DNA from: Ensifer adhaerens
GTDB taxonomy: Bacteria > Pseudomonadota > Alphaproteobacteria > Rhizobiales > Rhizobiaceae
Direction of reading: 5' to 3'
DNA: 64,000 bases
NCBI RefSeq assembly: GCF_002007205.1
Contig: NZ_LAZS01000005.1
Coordinates: 1,054,001-1,118,000, forward strand
Shown piece by piece: positions 8,877 to 16,072 of the stretch; position 1 is the stretch's first letter; every line of letters starts with the position of its first letter. A model generated the notes under the pieces. It did not search any database. It had not been told where the DNA came from and saw only the letters and a program-made list of their open reading frames with translations. Both the position numbers and the translations under genes were made by a program.

Positions 8877-9491
8877 TCAGCGCGCTGTGCGACGAATGCA
8901 GGTGTCTGGCCCGATCAATGCCTCATCGAGCTCGAGACTTACGATCCTCTGAAGGGCGAGCGAGGCGAGGCCCGCCATCGGAGCGATCTCGCGGAACAGC
9001 GCAAGCCCCTCCGCAATGCTGAACGATCCGACCTCGTCGAGTGCGGCCATCACCCGGATCCGGTCGCCAAGCGGGCAGCGATAGTTCCCATATCGAAGTA
9101 GGTCGCGGGCGTTGCGCAGCCTCCATCCCCGCTCCCGCTGTTCGCGGGTGATGAACTCGTAGGTCAGTCCGGCCGAGGATGCCGCCTCTTCGATGGCCCC
9201 GTTCACGTGGTCTGAGGCATCCATGAAGCACTCTCGTCCGCAGGTGAATGTCACCCGGAAGTCGGGCGTTAACGTCACGTCTCCAACGCGGAGCTCGACC
9301 GGAAGGCACTCCCATCTCTCCACCGCATCATCGACGTCGAGCAGACAACCGAGGTCGCGGGCATCTCGTGACCGGAATGATGGCGTTCCGGAGCATCTGA
9401 TAGTGGCTTTGGGTGGGAAGGAAATGGTCGCAGTACGCGGCACCTCACGGCTGCCGCTAGGGGGAGACTCGATACGCATGACAAGATCCAC
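8877..9491 (-). CDS. TnsA-like (restriction-endonuclease-fold) small protein
   Basis: This 204-aa protein resembles the TnsA nuclease family in layout. LPVELRVGDVTLTPDFRV contains the TPDF segment that carries the metal-binding Asp in TnsA, and the C-terminal helical part ends with LELDEALIGPDTCIRR, a pattern I associate with TnsA-type proteins of alphaproteobacterial Tn7-like elements. Where an active TnsA has E-V-K, this protein has FMDASD, so catalysis is doubtful. It heads a two-gene operon with the AAA+/M41 gene, and a perfect palindrome (9599-9618) lies upstream. The start may be the GTG at 9491 or the ATG at 9479. Assignment to the fold is by eye and needs a profile search. Confidence 0.55.
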   Translation of the reverse strand: MDLVMRIESPPSGSREVPRTATISFPPKATIRCSGTPSFRSRDARDLGCLLDVDDAVERWECLPVELRVGDVTLTPDFRVTFTCGRECFMDASDHVNGAIEEAASSAGLTYEFITREQRERGWRLRNARDLLRYGNYRCPLGDRIRVMAALDEVGSFSIAEGLALFREIAPMAGLASLALQRIVSLELDEALIGPDTCIRRTAR

Positions 9492-9598
9492 AGACGAGTG
9501 ACGACTGCCGCGGTGGCGGCGGCTTCATCAGTCCAGTCCAGGTTGTCGATGATCCAGCTTCATAGTGGAACAAATACGGAACGATCTATCGGGAGTCA

Positions 9599-9618
9599 AC
9601 CGGTATTATAATACCGGT
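9599..9618. promoter_or_regulatory. Perfect 20-bp palindrome with TATAAT at its centre
   Basis: The sequence ACCGGTATTATAATACCGGT is its own reverse complement over all 20 bases. It lies 108 bases upstream of the TnsA-like/AAA+ operon and contains TATAAT, so a dimeric repressor bound here would block a promoter -10 element. A good -35 is not obvious on either strand. The remainder of 9492-9685 shows no gene. Confidence 0.5.
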
Positions 9619-9685
9619 CAAAAATCGAATTCCGGCGCCCTTCAATTCGGAGTCGGCCAACGGTCTTGTGTTGCGCGGCCCGACC

Positions 9686-9874
9686 TCAGTCCCGCCGTGC
9701 ACCCCTTGCGAGGAATTCCCTGGCATCGGGCTTGCCGTTTTTCTTCTGGTAGATGAGCGTAAACGAACCGTCCTCGTCATCGACCTGCTGCGAACCCTTG
9801 GACTTTGCGGCTGCAAAGAAGGCTAAAGGGTCCTTCAGGACGTCGCCGAGAGAGATGGTTTTTGTGCGCGACAT
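9686..9874 (-). CDS. Small hypothetical protein, antitoxin-like size
   Basis: This 62-aa protein begins MSRTKTISLGDVLKDPLAFF and has a basic C-terminus. GAGG lies just upstream of the ATG at 9874; an ATG four codons earlier (9886) is an alternative. It is divergent from the PIN toxin gene at 10126. The fragment DVLKDPLAFFAAAKSKG followed by a beta-type stretch (GSFTLIYQKK) would fit a small antitoxin, but family membership is not established. Confidence 0.5.
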   Translation of the reverse strand: MSRTKTISLGDVLKDPLAFFAAAKSKGSQQVDDEDGSFTLIYQKKNGKPDAREFLARGARRD

Positions 9875-10125
9875 TCGACCTCGCATACCCTGATCACATA
9901 TGAATATATAGGGGATGGGGTACTGTTGCTAGCCGAGCAGGTGAATCTCCACAGAAGCCCGAATGCAGCCGTGTGATATCTCGGGAGGATTGAATCCTTC
10001 CAATCATGTGCCGCGCCTCCGCCGTCTCCATTTCAATTCCATCCCATTGCTGGCGTTAGGGCTTCTTTAACCGTGTCCCGGGACCCTCAGTGCACGTATG
10101 TATGCATGGTTGGGTGGAGACAGTG

Positions 10126-10686
10126 ATGCACACAGGTTACATGCTGCTCGACACGAGCGTCGTGAGTGCGGCACGAGGGAAAGCCCCGGAGGAGACCGTC
10201 GTGCGCTTCCTGCGGTCATTGCCACGTGGTTCGATCGCCGTTCCGACGTTCACCGTCTTCGAACTCGAGCGGGGTGTGCGGAAGCTGCAACTTGTCGACG
10301 GACAGCGCGCCCAGCCACTCCTCGACTGGCTGGACGATCTGCTCGCGACGGACATCTTCATTCCTCCTGTCACGGTCGATATCTGGCGCCTTCTAGCCCG
10401 CATGGCGTTGGTGCCCGCCCTCAGCAAGTTCTGGATCGATACCGGAGATCCGCCGAAGATGCGGTTCGGATGCGATCCGGGGCTCGCCGCAATCGCGATT
10501 CACCACGGCATGCCCATCGCAACCCGTGACGTCCACGACTTCATGCTCATCCATCGCCATTTTCCTCTGCCCGGACTTTATGAGCCGCATGCGTGCCGCT
10601 GGCACATCGAGCCGACGACCGAGTGGAGAAGTTCGTTCGAAGCTGAAGCCTCCGATGACCTACAAGCGGTGGGGTATTTCTCATAG
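10126..10686 (+). CDS. VapC-family PIN-domain toxin (putative ribonuclease)
   Basis: This 186-aa protein carries the PIN pattern: MLLDTSVVSAARGK with the first Asp, FELERGV with the Glu, and DPGLAAIAIHHGMPIATRD with two further acidic residues. Such proteins cut tRNA or other RNA until neutralised by an antitoxin. It is about 45 residues longer than a typical VapC at the C-terminus. I chose the ATG at 10126 because GGAG precedes it by eight bases; the longer frame to 10090 adds an unconvincing MHVCMHGW stretch. No antitoxin gene lies directly upstream in the same direction. The divergent 62-aa gene at 9686-9874 is the only nearby candidate. Confidence 0.8.
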   Translation: MHTGYMLLDTSVVSAARGKAPEETVVRFLRSLPRGSIAVPTFTVFELERGVRKLQLVDGQRAQPLLDWLDDLLATDIFIPPVTVDIWRLLARMALVPALSKFWIDTGDPPKMRFGCDPGLAAIAIHHGMPIATRDVHDFMLIHRHFPLPGLYEPHACRWHIEPTTEWRSSFEAEASDDLQAVGYFS

Positions 10687-11290
10687 CCGCGTCACTATCG
10701 GGTAACGCTTTATACTGAACAGTGAAGAACAGTGTTGCCGTGAAGCGTAACCATATCTCTTAACATTTCATTTACCGTTCGATTTCGAGATGATGCAGAA
10801 TGTTCCGGAGCTTCATTTCCAGTCGAACGTATCTCTTGATACTTTCCTGTTGACGACGAGATCTTTATGTGCACATTTCGCCCTCAGTGAACCGCACTGG
10901 TTCACCATGCAAGGATGTATACGACATGCAACAAGTCGCACCGACATATCTGGCCCGAAAGAGCCGACAATCCGCCTAAGGCATCGGTGCCGACTCCGGT
11001 GATCCAGGCGGTCCCGGCCCTTTCTCAGCCCTACACTTCTGAGAAACGAGTAGATCCATGTCCAAGTCCAGGAATACCCTTCCCCAGTCCGCTCTCGCGG
11101 CTTCGCGACAATGATGTCGATCGGTCGGCTCATTCGCTGACCCGTCGGGTTCTCAATAAGCATGGCTGCTGAGAATCTTCCGTGGGTCGAATAGAGCCCT
11201 GATCCGTGTCAACCAGCATTTTCGGCAAGACCCACCAGGCCGTGCCGATGCTGGTCTCCTCCTCTGGACTTCGACAAAAGGAGCTGCGCG
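10687..11290. other. 604-bp stretch without gene; short repeats upstream of tns genes
   Basis: No convincing reading frame is present. GAACAGTG occurs twice, at 10717-10724 and 10727-10734, one helical turn apart, flanked by GGTAACGCTT (10701-10710) and AAGCGTAACC further on, which are inverted with one mismatch. CGACATGCAACAAGTCG (10922-10938) is an imperfect palindrome. TTTCTCAG (11021-11028) pairs perfectly with CTGAGAAA (11039-11046). These could be operator or hairpin elements controlling the transposition genes. I found no convincing transposon terminus here. Confidence 0.45.
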
Positions 11291-11680
11291 ATGCTGCAGA
11301 TCGATGACTCACGCCTGTTGTTTAACGACCCCATCCCGGAAACCTTCCTCCCTGAACTCCGTCAGTGGTCGCGGGAACACCGCTCCGGCTACTTCAGAAA
11401 GGACGAGGCTGACCTCTTCAGCATCGCAGCCCTTTCTTACGCCGATGCGGCACGCCCGACCATGGTCCAGGTGTACCGGATGCTGTGCGCCCTGATCGAT
11501 GAGGACAATGCCCGAACTGCGCTGCCGGTCCGCAAGCCCTCGTCCTCGACGTTCCGGCGCATCATCAGGTCGTTGCCCAGCGATTTCGTCCGCTACAGGC
11601 GTTTCGGCCGGCTGAAAAAAGCCAGCACGTTCGACCTCGTGTCCGCTGCCGCAAGCGTCCTCGATATCTCATCGACCTGA
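11291..11680 (+). CDS. Small protein with transposase-type HTH-like segment, upstream of tnsA
   Basis: This 129-aa protein starts at an ATG preceded by AAAGGAG at good spacing. Its second half, SSTFRRIIRSLPSDFVRYRR then FGRLKKASTF, resembles the helix-turn-helix segment that precedes the catalytic core in TnsB/TniA transposases; the TnsB of this module has TFYRRVAEQKRMLIDLGHNG in the equivalent place. No catalytic residues are present. It could be a regulator or a DNA-binding accessory factor of the element, or a fragment of an ancestral transposase. About 100 bases and a small GC hairpin separate it from the tns operon. Confidence 0.6.
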   Translation: MLQIDDSRLLFNDPIPETFLPELRQWSREHRSGYFRKDEADLFSIAALSYADAARPTMVQVYRMLCALIDEDNARTALPVRKPSSSTFRRIIRSLPSDFVRYRRFGRLKKASTFDLVSAAASVLDISST

Positions 11681-11782
11681 TGCTCTTCAACCCCCCGCGT
11701 TTCCCGGACGACCTGCGCTGAACACCCGCCGCGATCCTGCGGCGGAGTTCCTGTAAACCGTTGATCATGAAAGGAAGACAGC

Positions 11783-11941
11783 ATGATCCAGGTTCTGAAC
11801 CAGATTGAGGCACTCTATTTCGCTCGACAGGGATACCTTCCCTGGGCGCGCGCCTATGAACGCAAGACTTACGTGGCCAACCCCGACGAGGGTTATCGCG
11901 GCGGACTCATGTCAGGGAACTGCCGAGGTTCACAAGCGTGA
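11783..11941 (+). CDS. Possible small ORF overlapping the start of tnsA
   Basis: An ATG at 11783 with GGAAG upstream opens a 52-codon frame beginning MIQVLNQIEALYFARQGYLP. It ends at TGA 11939-11941 inside tnsA in another frame. It could be a leader that couples translation to tnsA, or the original N-terminus of TnsA lost by a frameshift, since the tnsA frame itself begins with a poorly protein-like stretch. No family recognised. Confidence 0.3.
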   Translation: MIQVLNQIEALYFARQGYLPWARAYERKTYVANPDEGYRGGLMSGNCRGSQA

Positions 11942-12638
11942 GGTATCGGTCGAGGAATATGCTGGCCTTCCGTTCTTCTATGAGATGGAACCGTCGCCCG
12001 CGGCCCGTAAGGTAACGCTGAAGACGAACGCCTCCTGCCGCATCGTGATGTGTGCGCCGGGTTCCAACCAGTACCTCGTATTTGAAAGCCAGTTCGAAGC
12101 CGATTGCGCACGCGTTTTCTGGGCGATGCCGAACGTCCGATCGGTCGAAGCTCAGTACGGGCCTATCGAATACACCGACGAGGATGGCGTCATCCGCGAG
12201 CACTATGCCGACCTCCGGGTCGAGTTCACGAACGGCTGGGTGGCTCTCTACTGCGTCCGGCCCTCGGAGAAGGACAGACGCGGCAAGCTGAAGGCAGCGG
12301 TCGAAGATATCCGTAACCATGAGCTCAGATATCATGCCAACCGCATCGAAATTCTGACGGAGAAGACGGTGACGAAAGCCGATATTTACCGCGCGCGTGA
12401 AATTCTCGCGGCCCGGCGCCTCAAGAACTCCCCCGATTGCGTCCGTCTCCTTGAACGACTCCGCGCGAGGACGAAGCCGGTCCGCGCATTCGAGCTTCTT
12501 GACGAGTTCGGTTGCCAGGGGAGCGGAATGATCGCGCTGTGGAACCTGATGGGGGATGGCTTGGTAGATCACGTTTCCAGCAATGCGTCGTTGACGTTCA
12601 CGCCCGTTTCCTTCGTGCGCGCCCGGAGGCCGAGCTGA
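11805..12638 (+). CDS. tnsA: TnsA-like transposon endonuclease, catalytic lysine apparently replaced
   Basis: TnsA is the restriction-endonuclease-fold subunit that cuts the 5' ends of a Tn7-type element, while TnsB joins the 3' ends. The 277-aa product has the family pattern: FESQFEADCARVFWAMPNVR with the first acidic residues, then EAQYGPIEY, then HYADLRVEF with the metal-binding Asp. Where active enzymes have E-V-K or V-A-V-K-P, this one reads YCVRPSEK, so Lys seems to be Arg. The C-terminal half has winged-helix character. The true start is uncertain: the ATG at 11859 (MNARLTWPTP) or one beyond it may be used, because residues 1-40 look atypical. The stop overlaps the tnsB start as TGATG, indicating coupled translation. 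Confidence 0.75.
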   Translation: MRHSISLDRDTFPGRAPMNARLTWPTPTRVIAADSCQGTAEVHKREVSVEEYAGLPFFYEMEPSPAARKVTLKTNASCRIVMCAPGSNQYLVFESQFEADCARVFWAMPNVRSVEAQYGPIEYTDEDGVIREHYADLRVEFTNGWVALYCVRPSEKDRRGKLKAAVEDIRNHELRYHANRIEILTEKTVTKADIYRAREILAARRLKNSPDCVRLLERLRARTKPVRAFELLDEFGCQGSGMIALWNLMGDGLVDHVSSNASLTFTPVSFVRARRPS

Positions 12639-14995
12639 TGGCGTCGACGGGGAGCTTTACGACTGCGCGGCTCCGGATCGTGGACCGTGTCGAGATGAAT
12701 GGTGCGGCCTTCCGCGTGCACCCATCCAAGAACGGGCTTGGATTCATCTTTACGGAGATAGGCGGCGCTGGTGCCGTCGACTATCTGAAGAATTCCGAGA
12801 TCGCGAAGTTCATCCGCCGACGCGCCATGGTGATTAGGCGCAACTACTATTCAGAAGAGGAAGCCGTCAGTCGTCAGAAACAGTCGCTCGATCCGGACAT
12901 CGTCCCAAAGCACATCATGTACCGGGCCAGGATGCTCACCAAGTTCCTCGAGGAGTGGGAGGCCGGTCTGCGTTCCAAAACGGAGGAAAGCGTCCTGGAG
13001 TTTTACGAGGACTATTCTTCGTCCTACGAGGCGCAACTTCCAGAACCTCGCGCTGGACAGAAAAAGGTTCAGGTCGAGACGCATCATTTCGGGAGTCCGG
13101 GCCATTTCCTGAGGCTAGTCCGGAGGTTCGAGCAAGGCAATCGCAGCCCGTTTTGCTTGATGTACGGCGGCGACCCGAGCGACGCCGATCCCCCTCGGCG
13201 ACGTCTTCCCGAGCCAGTAAACCAGTACCTCGATTCCGAGGCAAGAAAACTGGCTACCGCCAAGAAGGCCGACATCGCCCTTCATTGGAAGCTTATGGTG
13301 AAGGACAACGAGGATAGTGCGAATCCGCTTGATCTGCCTGACATCCGTACCTTCTATCGGCGTGTTGCAGAACAAAAGAGAATGCTGATCGATCTAGGTC
13401 ACAATGGCGCAGAGGCGACGCGCGACAAATACGAGCTGTCAAAGACCGCGAACCGAAAGTTTCGCCCCCTCGAACGCATTGAGATGGACGAGGACAAGCT
13501 CGACATCATTGCATTGTTGAAAGGCACGCGCCTCTGGAATGTCATCGCTCCCGCGGTCCAGGAGCGCATCAAGAAGCAACGCTTCTGGGGATCCATGGCA
13601 ATCGACTGCGCGACGAGATCGATTCTCGCATTGCGTCTTCTCGATTCCGATCCCAAAGGCAGGTCCGCCGTTGAGACCCTCCACATGGCTGTCATGCCGA
13701 AGGATGATTTCGCCAAGGCCGCCGGTGCCGAAGCATCCTGGATTCAGTTCGGCATTCCGGAAGAGGTGGCGACTGACCATGGCGCCGGCTATCTCGACGA
13801 CGAGTTTCATGAGTGCGTCGTTGCGCTCTGCGGCAGCCATCTGATGCCGCCCACAGGTACCCCGAGGCTACGCGGCCGGATCGAACGCTTTTTCAAGACC
13901 GGTAAGAGCTGGCTGCGCCTCTTTTCCGGGCAAACGTTTTCCAATCCAATTGCCCGCGGGGCATATGATTCCGAAGCGAACGCCTCGATGGACTTCGAGG
14001 AGCTTGCGCGGTGCCTTGTTCGGCTCATCGTCGATGCCTACCACCTGACAAAGCACCGGGGCCTTGCCAACCAGAAGCCGATTGACGCTTGGTCGCAGAT
14101 GACCAGGGACCGACCGGTGGACGTTCTCGCGGATCCTGACAAAGAGGGGATGATATTCGGCTTCCGGGCAGGAACACGGGCGATCAGTCGTTCGGGCATT
14201 GTGTGCTTAGGGGTTCCCTACTGGGACGGCCGTCTCCAGGCGATCATCGCACAATACGAGAAAGCCGAGGTGCATATCCGCGTCAATCCATACAATCTTG
14301 AAAGTATCGGCTTTCGAATGGCCGGCGATGATCGTGTCTTCTGGATCAAGGCCGCAGTGCCCGGATTTGAAGGTGTTTCGGCGATCGAATGGGCCGCCAC
14401 GAAGCGCCGTCTGGATGAGGCGTACTCGCAGCACGACATTGAGGATGCGAAGATCATCGCCAAGGCTTTCAAGGATGTCATGGCGATCGCGAAAGTCTCG
14501 GAAGACAGGCATAACGTGGCCTCGCATGTCGTGACCAAAGACGACTACGATCGGCTCGAAGACCAAGTTTTCAACGGCTACGTCGCGGGTGGCCGGACGC
14601 GTCCCGACTACGCTCCCGAGCCCGAGATGTTTCTGTTGGACAACCTTCCGCATGACGGAGTCACCTCGATCGAAGACGAAAGCGACGACATTAACAAGGA
14701 CGTCTCGGTTGCAGAGGAGCCCGCAAGCATTCTCAGCCCACCGGAGGGTGAGTTCGATCCTGGCCGCTTCGCGCGCCTGCGTGAGCAGGAAGGTGTGGCG
14801 CATCCCCGCGTCACGCCGGCTCCGGCTGAAGAGAAAAAGCCACGAAGGAAGAAGAATGAGGAACCATATCTTCCCGCAACAATCTCGGATCTCATGCGAG
14901 GCGCCCCCGCAGCGCCTAAGGATGAAAAACCGAAGGGGCGAATTGCAGGTCGGCCGCCAGCATTCAAATCGGACTGGAGCAGCGAAGAAGAATGA
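12638..14995 (+). CDS. tnsB: TnsB-like DDE transposase
   Basis: This 785-aa protein is the integrase-fold transposase that binds the element ends and performs 3' cleavage and strand transfer. The catalytic triad can be read as Asp323 (in AIDCATR), Asp380 (in ATDHGAGYLDD) and Glu416 (in RGRIERFF), intact and with normal spacing. An upstream HTH-like region (TFYRRVAEQKRMLIDLGH) and a downstream beta-barrel region fit the TnsB/TniA/MuA layout. The C-terminal 100 residues are charged and low in complexity and would include the TnsC-contacting tail. I chose the ATG at 12638, which overlaps the tnsA stop and has GGAGG upstream; the open frame extends back to 12512. It overlaps tnsC by four bases. 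Confidence 0.93.
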   Translation: MASTGSFTTARLRIVDRVEMNGAAFRVHPSKNGLGFIFTEIGGAGAVDYLKNSEIAKFIRRRAMVIRRNYYSEEEAVSRQKQSLDPDIVPKHIMYRARMLTKFLEEWEAGLRSKTEESVLEFYEDYSSSYEAQLPEPRAGQKKVQVETHHFGSPGHFLRLVRRFEQGNRSPFCLMYGGDPSDADPPRRRLPEPVNQYLDSEARKLATAKKADIALHWKLMVKDNEDSANPLDLPDIRTFYRRVAEQKRMLIDLGHNGAEATRDKYELSKTANRKFRPLERIEMDEDKLDIIALLKGTRLWNVIAPAVQERIKKQRFWGSMAIDCATRSILALRLLDSDPKGRSAVETLHMAVMPKDDFAKAAGAEASWIQFGIPEEVATDHGAGYLDDEFHECVVALCGSHLMPPTGTPRLRGRIERFFKTGKSWLRLFSGQTFSNPIARGAYDSEANASMDFEELARCLVRLIVDAYHLTKHRGLANQKPIDAWSQMTRDRPVDVLADPDKEGMIFGFRAGTRAISRSGIVCLGVPYWDGRLQAIIAQYEKAEVHIRVNPYNLESIGFRMAGDDRVFWIKAAVPGFEGVSAIEWAATKRRLDEAYSQHDIEDAKIIAKAFKDVMAIAKVSEDRHNVASHVVTKDDYDRLEDQVFNGYVAGGRTRPDYAPEPEMFLLDNLPHDGVTSIEDESDDINKDVSVAEEPASILSPPEGEFDPGRFARLREQEGVAHPRVTPAPAEEKKPRRKKNEEPYLPATISDLMRGAPAAPKDEKPKGRIAGRPPAFKSDWSSEEE

Positions 14996-16062
14996 GCAAG
15001 GGACCAATTCTGGGTGAGAAGCCCGAGTTTTCCGGCGTAAGCGATGTGAATGTACAGCTTGTTGCGGCCGGAGTGGCGAGAGGCCTAGACGACAAGCATC
15101 GGCGGATCATGGCCACGATGACGAGGGTGAAGTCCGCCTACGTTCCAACCCGGAATGATAAATTGGTCGACATCCCTTTTGCTCGAATGAAACGCGCCGT
15201 AGCCGGCATGGAACCGGAAGGTTTCGCCGTGTCTATCTTCGCCGAGACCGGAATGGGCAAGTCGACGTTGATCGAACAGCGCCTGAAGGACGAAATATCC
15301 TTCCAACCTCTCCCGGACGGATATAATAACTACCTATACCCGGTGCTCTACGTGAAGGCTCCATCGAAGGCGTCTATGAGCGATCTAGGGGAGCAGATGC
15401 TCGATGCGATGGGTTATCCGATCACGCGTCAGAAGAAGGAAGCTGCCATCGTCAGGGACGTGGGCAACTATCTCAGACGTCGTGGTACCAGGGTTGTCGT
15501 CATCGATGATTTCCAGCACGTCCTTGACGCACCGAAGACCAAGGGTCCGGCGCACGTCGCAGATTCGATCAAGAACATGCTGCAGAACCCGCGATGGCCG
15601 GTGTTCATCGTCCTCGTCGGCCTTCCCGAGATCAAGGAAGTCGTCCTCAGGGATCCCAAGGATCAGATGCTGCGTCGTGTCGACGATTTTGGACTGCTGG
15701 ACCTGTCACTCGAAGCCGACGGAGAAATGATTGCGGCGATTATCCTGGAGCTCGTGGAGAAGCGAGCAGGACTTCGGATGTCTCCCGATGTGCCGGCAGA
15801 CTTCATCGAAAGGCTCATGTTCGGCGCGCACTTCCGGTTCGGGATGGTCATGAAGATAATCTACCACGCCATTGAGGACGCCCTCGAACACGACGAGAGT
15901 GTGGTTTGTGCCCACCACTGGGAGGAAGGTTATCGTCGCCTGGTCAACGGTGACTATGAGGCGAATAACAACGTGATGGCCTCTGACAACTGGAGGACGA
16001 TCCATCGGCCGGTCAACAGAAATGGCGTCTTCGGGTCTCTTTCCAAGAAAACGGCGAACTGA
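14992..16062 (+). CDS. tnsC: TnsC-like AAA+ transposition regulator
   Basis: This 356-aa ATPase would link the target-selecting TniQ protein to the transposase and mark target DNA by forming ATP-dependent filaments or rings. Walker A is ETGMGKST (GMGKST at 87-92) and Walker B is RVVVIDDFQHVL (VVVIDD at 168-173). A sensor-1-like VLVGLPE follows. Length and order are normal for TnsC/TniB. The start ATG overlaps the tnsB stop by four bases (ATGA), so the two are translationally coupled. Confidence 0.92.
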   Translation: MSKGPILGEKPEFSGVSDVNVQLVAAGVARGLDDKHRRIMATMTRVKSAYVPTRNDKLVDIPFARMKRAVAGMEPEGFAVSIFAETGMGKSTLIEQRLKDEISFQPLPDGYNNYLYPVLYVKAPSKASMSDLGEQMLDAMGYPITRQKKEAAIVRDVGNYLRRRGTRVVVIDDFQHVLDAPKTKGPAHVADSIKNMLQNPRWPVFIVLVGLPEIKEVVLRDPKDQMLRRVDDFGLLDLSLEADGEMIAAIILELVEKRAGLRMSPDVPADFIERLMFGAHFRFGMVMKIIYHAIEDALEHDESVVCAHHWEEGYRRLVNGDYEANNNVMASDNWRTIHRPVNRNGVFGSLSKKTAN

Positions 16063-16072
16063 GGCTGCAGCG

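Noticed and set aside
10813-11163. Minus-strand 116-aa frame before the tns genes
   Set aside because: No start signal and no recognisable pattern; region carries repeats instead.
11698-11760. GC hairpin CCGCCGC/GCGGCGG as a terminator before tnsA
   Set aside because: No T-run follows, so termination is not supported.
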